Origin: B120-G9 sp034659895
GTDB lineage: Bacteria; Zixibacteria; MSB-5A5; GN15; FEB-12
Assembly: GCA_034659895.1 (NCBI GenBank)
Contig: JAYEIF010000016.1
Coordinates: forward strand, 1 to 5,856
Direction: 5' to 3'
Length of the DNA stretch: 5,856 nt
A model generated the notes under the pieces. It searched no databases, was not told where the DNA came from, and saw nothing but the letters and a program-made list of their open reading frames with translations. This document shows positions 1-5,437 of the stretch, one piece after another. The translations under genes and the position numbers were made by a program. Numbering within the stretch: position 1 is the first letter of the stretch; every line of letters begins with the position of its first letter.

Positions 1-64
1 ATGAGAATAATAGAGGAATTACGAACTTCACGAGGCTGACTCAATATCGTCTTTCGTACTGTTT

Positions 65-156
65 TTTTCAACAAGCCCGCAGAGTCGAGGGACGGTGCAA
101 CACAGCTTGTCTCCGTCCTTATAGAAACAACGATAATCGTGCTTTTCAACAAACCC
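65..156. repeat. Intergenic direct repeat pair with a hairpin between the copies
   Basis: The sequence TTTTCAACAAGCCC (65-78) recurs as TTTTCAACAAACCC (143-156), 13 of 14 bases identical. Each copy is preceded by a related TCGT-containing stretch. Between them lies an imperfect hairpin: AGGGACGG (88-95) pairs with CCGTCCTT (113-120) through one G-T wobble, with a smaller inner CAA/TTG pairing. The whole stretch 1-222 behind rplS has no convincing gene: the open frame from base 3 to about 190 has no early start codon, no ribosome binding site and no recognisable protein. The pattern resembles the dispersed intergenic repeats seen in some candidate-phylum genomes, but that is inference; one window cannot show dispersal. 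Confidence 0.45.
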
Positions 157-175
157 CTATCTTAATGGTTGGGAC

Positions 176-203
176 ATCCTGTCTTGTGTAACAAAGACAG
201 GAT
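176..203 (-). terminator. Perfect 10-bp hairpin behind rplS, possible operon terminator
   Basis: ATCCTGTCTT (176-185) and AAGACAGGAT (194-203) are exact reverse complements around an 8-nt loop. The hairpin begins about 20 bp past the rplS stop, where the ffh-to-rplS transcript should end. It lacks the run of T that marks a standard intrinsic terminator on either strand, so it may instead be a 3'-end stabilising or processing hairpin, or part of the repeat cluster. A second inverted repeat, AACGATAATC (129-138) with GATTATCGTT (201-210), overlaps its outer edge and could form an alternative, longer structure. Confidence 0.4.
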
Positions 204-222
204 TATCGTTTGTAAATAGCTA

Positions 223-750
223 CTATTCCTGCTTGTCTTTTGTTTCCTCAGATTTCTCTGATGAGGCTTCTTTTGCCTTTCCCTCAACCTTTTCTTTAGG
301 TGCGGTAGCTTTAACAGAAGATTTGACTGGCTTCTCTTTCGGAATAGCTTCCTTGTCAACCGGTGTCTTTGATGTAGCTTTAGATTTCGTTTTCTTTGTT
401 ACACTATCCTTAAGTTCCTCTTTGATTCGAGCTGACTTGCCGGTCAGGTTGCGCAGGTAGTACAGCTTGGCTCGCCGAACAGAGCCTGAGCGGATATTTT
501 CAATTTTTGCAACACTTGGCGAATGCAGAGGGAATACACGTTCAATTCCAACACTTCCCGACATCTTGCGGACGGTGAATGTTGCTCCCGTGCCACTACC
601 TCGACGGCCAATAACAGTGCCCTGAAAAACCTGGATACGTTCTTTGTCTCCCTCCTTGATTTTTAGATGAACTCGGAGGGTATCTCCCGAGCTGAAAGGA
701 GGAATGTCCTCCTTGAGATAGCTTTTCTCTATATTGGCAATACGTTTCAT
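223..750 (-). CDS. rplS: Large-subunit ribosomal protein bL19 with a long charged C-terminal tail
   Basis: bL19 is a 50S protein at the interface with the 30S subunit. Residues 1-112 match the whole family: the PPFSSGDTLRVHLKIKEG start, FQGTVIGRRGSG (about 42-53), TFTVRKMSGSVGIERVFPLHSP (about 58-78) and the end RRAKLYYLRNLTGKSARIKE. Bacterial bL19 is normally about 115 residues; this one has 175. The extra 63 residues (113-175) are almost only Lys, Glu, Ala, Ser, Thr and Pro, with no predicted fold, and look like a disordered tail. The reading frame is continuous into the tail and ends in TAG, so nothing suggests a frameshift. The ATG start has a good AAAGGA Shine-Dalgarno 7 nt upstream. It is the last gene of the operon, 83 bp after trmD, a gap that may hold its own promoter. 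Identification is secure; the role of the tail is unknown. Confidence 0.97.
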   Translation of the reverse strand: MKRIANIEKSYLKEDIPPFSSGDTLRVHLKIKEGDKERIQVFQGTVIGRRGSGTGATFTVRKMSGSVGIERVFPLHSPSVAKIENIRSGSVRRAKLYYLRNLTGKSARIKEELKDSVTKKTKSKATSKTPVDKEAIPKEKPVKSSVKATAPKEKVEGKAKEASSEKSEETKDKQE

Positions 751-757
751 TGTTCTA

Positions 758-763
758 TCCTTT
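758..763 (-). promoter_or_regulatory. Ribosome binding site of rplS
   Basis: The minus strand reads AAAGGA here, followed by a 7-nt spacer and the ATG at 750-748. This supports the chosen start of bL19, which also gives the family-typical N-terminus. Confidence 0.7.
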
Positions 764-786
764 CATGTTCTATATTACAATGTATC

Positions 787-815
787 ATTATCAAAAATCT
801 TCTCACAAAAATCAA
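787..815 (-). promoter_or_regulatory. Candidate internal promoter ahead of rplS
   Basis: On the minus strand, TTGATT (815-810) and GATAAT (792-787) are separated by 17 bp, with 4/6 and 5/6 matches to the sigma-70 consensus. They sit in the 83-bp trmD-rplS gap, which is otherwise AT-rich and has no terminator hairpin that I can see. A separate promoter would let bL19 be made in excess over TrmD, as is needed in stoichiometric terms. AT-rich DNA gives such matches by chance, so this is tentative. Confidence 0.3.
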
Positions 816-833
816 TCTGCACTTACTGTAACT

Positions 834-1634
834 TTACTTGCTGTTTATACCTTCCGACTTTTTGGTTTTCTTCTTTTTATTGTCGGTTTGTTTCAAGTGT
901 TCCAGTTCAATTTCCTCTTCGTCTGACAATTCAGCTTTAGCTAAAATATCCGGCCTATTCACCAAACACTTACGCAGCGCTTCCCGTTGACGGAACCGTT
1001 TAATCTCTTTATGATTGCCGGAGATAAGCTCAGCAGGCACATCAAAACCCTTATACACTGACGGTTTGGTATAACACGGGGTGCCGAGTGTACTGTTCAT
1101 GTGCGAATCCTCCAACGCAGACTCAAAATTCCCCATTACTCCCGGGATAAGCCGCGCCACCGCATCCACAATTACCAGTGCCGCAGGTTCACCTCCAGAG
1201 AGAACGTAGTCTCCTATTGATATTTCGTTCAAATCATAAAGAAGGCTTAGCCGTTCGTCAACACCAAGGTAATGACCGCAGATAATAGTCAGCCGCTCAC
1301 ACAGTGAGTAGCGAATTGCCTGTGGCTGGTCAAACCTTTTGCCTGCCGCGGTAGTTAGTATAATTTTTTCTTTATCGCTGTTGGTGCTGTCATCATCACG
1401 ATGGGAATAGCCCAGCGCAGTCAGACATCGGTCAACCGGCTCCACTTTTAGTACCATACCGCCGCCTCCTCCAAATGGAGTATCATCAACCGTGTGATGC
1501 TTATCCACTGAATAGTCGCGCAGATTTATTATTTCAATGTCAAAGAGCCGTTTATCAATCGCCTTTCCCAATAGTGACTGCTTCAACGACAGATTGAAGT
1601 AGTCCGGAAACAGCGTAACTATCTCAATTTTCAT
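834..1634 (-). CDS. trmD: tRNA (guanine-N1)-methyltransferase TrmD
   Basis: TrmD transfers a methyl group from S-adenosylmethionine to N1 of G37 in tRNAs, preventing +1 frameshifts. The start MKIEIVTLFPDYF, the loop DDTPFGGGGGM (about 50-60), CGHYLGVDER, SIGDYVLSGGE (about 139-149) and LISGNHKEIKRFR identify this SPOUT-fold (trefoil-knot) enzyme. Numbered from the ATG, Arg161 and Asp176 (in SALEDSHM) align with the catalytic Arg154 and Asp169 of E. coli TrmD. In the loop corresponding to E. coli GRYEGIDER the Arg and Glu are His121 and Leu123. I chose the ATG at 1634 over the adjacent TTG at 1637, giving 266 residues; both are in frame. Residues from about 234 on form a Lys/Glu-rich tail. The gene begins 10 bp after the rimM stop without a strong Shine-Dalgarno, so coupled translation is likely. 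Confidence 0.96.
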   Translation of the reverse strand: MKIEIVTLFPDYFNLSLKQSLLGKAIDKRLFDIEIINLRDYSVDKHHTVDDTPFGGGGGMVLKVEPVDRCLTALGYSHRDDDSTNSDKEKIILTTAAGKRFDQPQAIRYSLCERLTIICGHYLGVDERLSLLYDLNEISIGDYVLSGGEPAALVIVDAVARLIPGVMGNFESALEDSHMNSTLGTPCYTKPSVYKGFDVPAELISGNHKEIKRFRQREALRKCLVNRPDILAKAELSDEEEIELEHLKQTDNKKKKTKKSEGINSK

Positions 1635-1644
1635 CAAAAGCCAT

Positions 1645-2172
1645 TCAGCTTTTTTTGTCCTCTATCATGCCAGCCACATCAATTGTGACACGTTTGGCGA
1701 TAATGTCGATTTCTTTCACAAACTGTTTCACCGCCGGGAACAAAATCCGATCGCCTTTAACAGTGTCGATAACGTAGGCATCATTAGCCGGATACTGTTC
1801 CACATCGACAATCTTTCCAAACAATCGGCCTGTATTTTCTTCTATCACCTCACAACCAATAAGGTCAAAGATGTAGTAACTTTCCTGCGGAAGTTCGACC
1901 AAGTTTTCCTTGAGGACAGCCAGCTCACAATTGGTGAGTCGAGCTACATCCTCCGGGCTTCTCATTCCTTCAAACAGCAATACCGGTCGTCCCGACACAA
2001 GACGAGATGATTCTATCTCCAGTTTCTCCCAGTTACCATGATTTCCGATGAAGATTTCTTCCAAACCGATAAAACGATCAGGAAAATCAGTATCGGGAGT
2101 TACAAATATTTCTCCATTTATTCCACGTGGACGACCTAATCGTCCAACAATCACCAACTCCTCACTTGACAC
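1645..2172 (-). CDS. rimM: 16S rRNA processing / 30S maturation factor RimM
   Basis: RimM is a cytoplasmic assembly factor that acts on the head of the 30S subunit, where it contacts uS19. The N-terminal domain (residues 1-90) carries the family motif VGRLGRPRGINGEIFVTPDTD. The C-terminal PRC-barrel (about 98-170) starts at YYIFDLIGCEVIEE and contains VEQYPANDAYVI and ILFPAVKQFV. The length, 175 residues, is normal. The start is GTG (2172-2170), only 3 bp after the khpA stop, so translation is probably coupled. No strong Shine-Dalgarno precedes it; a GAGGAG lies inside the first codons, too close to serve the following TTG or GTG. The GTG start gives an N-terminus of family-like length. RimM next to TrmD, bS16 and bL19 is a widespread arrangement. 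Confidence 0.95.
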   Translation of the reverse strand: MSSEELVIVGRLGRPRGINGEIFVTPDTDFPDRFIGLEEIFIGNHGNWEKLEIESSRLVSGRPVLLFEGMRSPEDVARLTNCELAVLKENLVELPQESYYIFDLIGCEVIEENTGRLFGKIVDVEQYPANDAYVIDTVKGDRILFPAVKQFVKEIDIIAKRVTIDVAGMIEDKKS

Positions 2173-2175
2173 GGC

Positions 2176-2409
2176 TTAGTCTTCAAGGATTTCCAAAACA
2201 GCCCGCTTTCCCTGGCGAGCAGCCGATGCTGACAACAAAATGCGAATTGATCTGGCAGTGGCTCCGCCCTTGCCGATTACTTTGCCCAAATCTGATTGGT
2301 TTACATGGAGTTCATATACGGTTGTACGACTTCCGGCTACTTCATTGACAACCACTTGATCCGGGTTATCAACAATCGATTTGACGATATACTCGACGAA
2401 TTCCTTCAT
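2176..2409 (-). CDS. khpA: Small KH-domain RNA-binding protein KhpA (YlqC family)
   Basis: This 77-residue protein is a single type II KH domain. The GXXG loop that grips single-stranded RNA is visible as GKGG (46-49) in DLGKVIGKGGATARSIRILL, and the start MKEFVEYIVKSIVDNPDQV is typical of the family. In Gram-positive bacteria KhpA pairs with KhpB (Jag/EloR) and affects cell elongation and many transcripts; whether that holds here is unknown. Its place between rpsP and rimM is the usual one. The ATG is preceded by AAAGGA with an 8-nt spacer. The 115-bp gap to rpsP upstream is the longest inside the operon and holds no clear terminator or strong promoter. Confidence 0.94.
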   Translation of the reverse strand: MKEFVEYIVKSIVDNPDQVVVNEVAGSRTTVYELHVNQSDLGKVIGKGGATARSIRILLSASAARQGKRAVLEILED

Positions 2410-2524
2410 GGCATCTTTCCTTTCTCTGTTTCAAAGCAGGTTCACAATCAAGATCACAGTTACAGTAGTTCAAAATTGATTCTTTCTCGATATTTAATGG
2501 CTGTCGCAGTTGATATTATTCTAT

Positions 2525-2938
2525 CTACTCGTTTTTCTCAGCGTTTTCGGGAGCAGCTGTTTTCTCAGTCTTATCTTCCTCAGCTTTGGCAAGCGCAGCC
2601 TTTTTCATCTTGCGCGTTTTTTTAGGGCGCTCAGTAATGGTAGTAGCCAGAGTTACTTCAGAAACATCCTCGCCCTTTTTGGCGCGTTGATGCTTTTCAT
2701 TAAACCCTACCTGAGTGAAAATGGAATTGACAGTATCCGAAGGAGTTGCGCCCTGATTCAACCAGAAGCTGAGACGGTCCTCGAATAGTTTTACCTTTGC
2801 CGGTTTCTCAATCGGGTTGTAGGTTCCTAAAATCTCTAGAAAACGACCATCGCGAGCTCGTCGCGAATCTGCGGCGACAATGCGATAGAAGGGCTGTTTT
2901 TTCTTGCCCATCCGACGAAGTCTAATGTGTACGGCCAA
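2525..2938 (-). CDS. rpsP: Small-subunit ribosomal protein bS16 with a charged C-terminal extension
   Basis: bS16 binds 16S rRNA and is needed for efficient 30S assembly. Residues 1-80 match the family throughout: the start AVHIRLRRMGKKKQPFYRIVAADSR, then RDGRFLEILGTYNP (about 29-42), DRLSFWLNQGATPSDTV (54-70). Most bS16 proteins have 75-95 residues; this has 137. The extra residues from about 83 are rich in Lys, Glu, Ala and Thr and look disordered. The start is TTG (2938-2936), the only start that yields the standard N-terminus; it has a perfect GGAGGT Shine-Dalgarno 8 nt upstream. There is no in-frame ATG near it. It follows ffh by 31 bp and is clearly in the same transcript. Confidence 0.96.
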   Translation of the reverse strand: MAVHIRLRRMGKKKQPFYRIVAADSRRARDGRFLEILGTYNPIEKPAKVKLFEDRLSFWLNQGATPSDTVNSIFTQVGFNEKHQRAKKGEDVSEVTLATTITERPKKTRKMKKAALAKAEEDKTEKTAAPENAEKNE

Positions 2939-2942
2939 AAAT

Positions 2943-2962
2943 CCTGACCTCCGTTTTTCAGG
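2943..2962 (-). promoter_or_regulatory. rpsP ribosome binding site inside a small hairpin
   Basis: GGAGGT (2952-2947 on the minus strand) is a full Shine-Dalgarno 8 nt before the TTG start of rpsP, and it decides that start. The flanking CCTGA (2962-2958) and TCAGG (2947-2943) are exact complements, so the GGAGG would lie in the 10-nt loop of a 5-bp stem, with its last T in the stem. The stem is short and may be only marginally stable. Confidence 0.6.
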
Positions 2963-2969
2963 TTACAAT

Positions 2970-4292
2970 TCAAAAGGGCATCATACCTTTAGGAAGCCCT
3001 TTTAATTTACCTTTGTTCATATTACTAAACATCTTTTGCATAGCATAAAACTGCTTTAGCAGTTGGTTAACAGATTGTATAGAATTTCCAGATCCCATGG
3101 CAATACGTTTTTTGCGTGAGCCATCTATCATTCCCGGATTGCGGCGTTCAGCTATTGTCATTGATTTGATGATAGCCACCATCCTCTCGATATTTTTCTC
3201 ATCAATCGTAACTCCCTTGAGCGCTTTGCCTGCTCCAGGAATCATTTTCAGCAATCCGTCGAGCGGTCCCATCTTTTTTATCTGGTCCATCTGCTTCAAG
3301 AAATCCTCAAAGTCAAACTTGGACTTCAGTAGTTTCTCCTGCATCTCGACCGCTTTTTCTTCGTCAATCGTCTCCTGTGCTTTTTCGACCAGTGAGACAA
3401 TATCTCCCATACCGAGAATCCGAGAGGCCATACGATCCGGATAAAATTGTTCCAAATCCCCCAACTTCTCGCCTACCGAAGCCAGTTTAATCGGACATCC
3501 GGTAACCTCGCGAATTGACAAAGCCGCTCCACCGCGCGCATCGCCATCCATCTTGGATAACACTACACCGGTGATATCCAGTCTCCTGTGAAATTCATCG
3601 GCAACTTTTACTGCATCCTGACCTGTCATAGCATCAGCTACCAATAACAACTCATCCGGTTTGACTTGCTTTTTGATATCTTCCAATTCTGTCATTAACT
3701 CGTCATCAATGTGCAGTCGTCCAGCGGTGTCAAGAATAACCAAATCGATGAAATTTTTCTCGGCGTATTTGACAGCCTCATGACAGATTTTGGGAGGCTT
3801 TTTACCTTCCAGCGAGAAAAACTCCACATTGATTGAATCAGCCAGAACTTTCAGTTGCTTCACTGCGGCAGGACGGTAGATATCAGCCGCCACTACCATC
3901 GCCTTTTTATTTTTACGGCGATACATCAACGCAAGCTTGCTACACAGTGTAGTCTTTCCTGATCCTTGCAGACCACAAACCATATACACCGTCGGCGATT
4001 TATCTATCGATGCTGTCGGTTCAGCTTTGTTCCCAAGCAAGGATACCAATTCCTTATGAACAATTTTGATAACCTGCTGGCCCGGCTCGATTGATTTGAG
4101 AACCTCTTCGCCTACTGCCTTTTCCTGCACGGTTTTAATAAACCGCTTAGTAACCTTGTAGTTGACATCAGCTTCAAGCAACGCCTGTCGGACTTCGCGC
4201 ATCGAATCCTTGATATTTTTCTCCGACAGTTTTCCCGCACCGCGAAGTGTCTTAAAGACTGTTTCCAGTTTGTCAGTCAGGTTACCAAACAT
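2970..4292 (-). CDS. ffh: Signal recognition particle GTPase Ffh (SRP54)
   Basis: Ffh, with the small SRP RNA, binds signal sequences of nascent membrane proteins and hands the ribosome to FtsY at the membrane. All parts are present in 440 residues, close to the usual 440-460. They are the N domain (1-90), the G domain with GLQGSGKTT (107-115), DIYRPAA (137-143), DTAGR (188-192), SKMDGDARGG (246-255) and GEKLGDLEQF (274-283), and the M domain (about 325-430). The M domain carries the RNA-binding motif GSRKKRIAMGSG (391-402) and several Met residues for signal-sequence binding. The fourth GTPase motif has SKMD where many have TKxD, a mild change. The protein stops at KGMMPF, without the longer Met-rich tail of some homologues. 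The ATG at 4292 gives the standard MFGNLTDKLE start; upstream there is only a weak GAGAGA, about 11 nt away. It is the first gene of the operon. Confidence 0.98.
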   Translation of the reverse strand: MFGNLTDKLETVFKTLRGAGKLSEKNIKDSMREVRQALLEADVNYKVTKRFIKTVQEKAVGEEVLKSIEPGQQVIKIVHKELVSLLGNKAEPTASIDKSPTVYMVCGLQGSGKTTLCSKLALMYRRKNKKAMVVAADIYRPAAVKQLKVLADSINVEFFSLEGKKPPKICHEAVKYAEKNFIDLVILDTAGRLHIDDELMTELEDIKKQVKPDELLLVADAMTGQDAVKVADEFHRRLDITGVVLSKMDGDARGGAALSIREVTGCPIKLASVGEKLGDLEQFYPDRMASRILGMGDIVSLVEKAQETIDEEKAVEMQEKLLKSKFDFEDFLKQMDQIKKMGPLDGLLKMIPGAGKALKGVTIDEKNIERMVAIIKSMTIAERRNPGMIDGSRKKRIAMGSGNSIQSVNQLLKQFYAMQKMFSNMNKGKLKGLPKGMMPF

Positions 4293-4410
4293 ACAATAAC
4301 AAATCTCTCGCTCGAATCCTCGTCAAGATACTACTTAATCGCCATTATTCAACACATTTTCTTTCACCAAAACTCCCTTCAGGAAGCTCTGATATAACTC
4401 ATAGAACCCA

Positions 4411-4440
4411 ATAATATACTAAAATCGAATGATTTGGCAA
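4411..4440 (-). promoter_or_regulatory. Likely sigma-70-type promoter of the ffh operon
   Basis: On the minus strand TTGCCA (4440-4435, 5/6 to consensus) is followed after 16 bp by TATATT (4418-4413, 5/6). TATTAT (4416-4411) is an alternative -10 at 18 bp. Transcription would start near 4405 and leave a leader of about 110 nt before the ffh ATG. It is the best two-box match in the spacer, and AT-rich DNA lies upstream of it. Confidence 0.5.
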
Positions 4441-4540
4441 GAAATTTATACTTTGGAAAAAACTCCAAATTACTTCATAATTAAAGCAAACAAAGCCAAT
4501 CTGAAATAGCCCCTGATAGAAGCTGTTAACTCAACCTTAC

Positions 4541-4568
4541 TTGTATTCGGTGACAGATTAGCTATATT
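4541..4568 (+). promoter_or_regulatory. Weak candidate promoter for menG-menF
   Basis: TTGTAT (4541-4546, 3/6) and TATATT (4563-4568, 5/6) are spaced by 16 bp. GTGACA (4550-4555) is a better -35 match, but no good -10 lies at the right distance from it. Transcription would begin near 4575, giving a leader of about 60 nt that contains the hairpin at 4585-4605. Confidence 0.25.
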
Positions 4569-4584
4569 GCTGATTAATATAAAA

Positions 4585-4605
4585 GTAGGGATACAAAGTC
4601 CCTGC
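4585..4605 (+). promoter_or_regulatory. Hairpin in the presumed menG leader
   Basis: GTAGGGA (4585-4591) can pair with TCCCTGC (4599-4605) through seven pairs including one U-G, around a 7-nt loop. No T-run follows, so it is not a simple terminator. Just after it AATAC (4606-4610) can pair with GTATT (4633-4637), which would bury the bases directly before the TTG start of menG. Either could modulate translation; this is by-eye folding only. Confidence 0.3.
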
Positions 4606-4637
4606 AATACAGTCAAAAAACGTCAATTGGCGGTATT

Positions 4638-5417
4638 TTGAATTTTAGAGCTGGAAATAAAATTACTGATTATCGTAATGCAACCCGCTTGCAGCAACGC
4701 AATGACATCTCACGAGATAAAATTTCAGAGTTGTTTAATAGGGTTGCGCACAGATATGATTTGCTTAATCGTCTTCTGTCCGCTCGTCGCGATGTTGCTT
4801 GGAGGAAGAAATTAGCAAAACGGCTTCCCTCTACATCCGAAATGACAGTGCTGGATCTGGCTACTGGTACCGGGGATGTAATTTTATCTGCTCTCAGTAA
4901 TTGTGACAATATCTCTTTAGTCGTTGGTCTTGATCCTGCAGGTGAAATGTTGAAGCTGGCGCAGAGGAAGATAACAATTGCAGGCAAGAGCAACGAGACA
5001 TCTTTAGTACGAGCTGATGCGCTCTCATTGCCTTTTTCTGATTACAGTTTTGATGTGGTTACAATCGCATTTGGAATCCGTAACGTTACGGATGTTTCCA
5101 GAGCGTTTAATGAAATACTCCGAGTGCTAAAACCTGGCGGCGCTGTTGTTGTCCTTGAATTTTCGCTTCCTTCTTGCAGATTTCTTCGAGGAATCTACCT
5201 TTTGTATTTTCGCCATATCCTCCCGCGGTTGGGTGCGTTTATTTCCGGGGAAGCTAATGCTTACACATACTTGAATACCTCGGTAGAAAAATTTCCTTAT
5301 GGCAGAGAGTTCTGCGATTTGATGACGCACTCTGGATTTGAGCAGACAAAGTCAGAGCCGTTAACATTTGGTGTGGCTACGCTTTACACAGGTATCAAAC
5401 CAATGGAATCAAATTAA
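4638..5417 (+). CDS. menG: Demethylmenaquinone methyltransferase (MenG/UbiE family)
   Basis: The enzyme makes menaquinone by C-methylating demethylmenaquinone with S-adenosylmethionine, the last step of the pathway. It is a class I methyltransferase. FNRVAHRYDLLNRLLS (33-48) begins the UbiE family core. VLDLATGTGD (71-80) is the SAM-binding motif I, with GLDPAGEML (97-105), RADALSLPFSDYSFDVV (125-141), FGIRNVTD (145-152) and RVLKPGGAVVVLEFS (162-176) following. The family N-terminal signature usually reads YDxMN...S...H..W; here Met is Leu43 and His is Asp52. The start is uncertain because no in-frame ATG lies before the core. TTG at 4638 has GGCGG 4 nt upstream and gives 259 residues; TTG at 4689 gives 242, closer to family length, but has no visible Shine-Dalgarno. 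menF lies directly downstream, favouring a menaquinone over a ubiquinone role. Confidence 0.93.
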   Translation: MNFRAGNKITDYRNATRLQQRNDISRDKISELFNRVAHRYDLLNRLLSARRDVAWRKKLAKRLPSTSEMTVLDLATGTGDVILSALSNCDNISLVVGLDPAGEMLKLAQRKITIAGKSNETSLVRADALSLPFSDYSFDVVTIAFGIRNVTDVSRAFNEILRVLKPGGAVVVLEFSLPSCRFLRGIYLLYFRHILPRLGAFISGEANAYTYLNTSVEKFPYGREFCDLMTHSGFEQTKSEPLTFGVATLYTGIKPMESN

Positions 5418-5437
5418 GAGAAAATGAGCGCTATTGT

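Larger units (their letters stand above)
4293..4637. other. Divergent intergenic region between ffh and menG
   Basis: These 345 bp are AT-rich and contain no reading frame or structural RNA I can recognise; in particular I do not see an SRP RNA with its GGAA-capped arm. The region should carry both promoters. Beside the promoter candidates listed separately it holds an inverted repeat, TTTGGA (4452-4457) with TCCAAA (4464-4469), and AATTA/TAATT (4468-4472, 4478-4482). Both lie just upstream of the ffh -35 box, where an operator or an AT-rich UP element would sit. The predicted ffh leader is about 110 nt long and shows no riboswitch-like structure by eye. Confidence 0.6.

Noticed and set aside
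3..190. Open plus-strand frame reaching the left edge, possibly the end of a gene
   Set aside because: The translation is Arg/Asn/Gln-rich without any recognisable family, spans the direct repeats and hairpins, and ends in the loop of the 10-bp hairpin.
162..359. Minus-strand open frame of 65 codons
   Set aside because: It overlaps the rplS tail in another frame, has Lys/Arg-rich shadow composition and matches no family.
233..460. Plus-strand open frame of 75 codons
   Set aside because: It is the antisense of the low-complexity rplS tail; its Ser/Phe-rich translation is the mirror of Lys/Glu-rich codons.
2410..2524. Promoter or terminator in the 115-bp rpsP-khpA gap
   Set aside because: Only weak box matches such as TTGAAC with a poor -10 were found, and no stable hairpin followed by T.
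3097..3444. Plus-strand open frame of 115 codons
   Set aside because: It lies wholly opposite the M-domain part of ffh, which is certain; the translation shows only a hydrophobic shadow.
4293..4637. SRP RNA (ffs) or riboswitch in the spacer ahead of ffh or menG
   Set aside because: No long GC-rich hairpin with a GGAA-type cap and no known riboswitch core is visible; only short stems are found.
4670..4993. Minus-strand open frame of 107 codons opposite menG
   Set aside because: menG on the plus strand carries clear methyltransferase motifs across this stretch; the antisense product has none.
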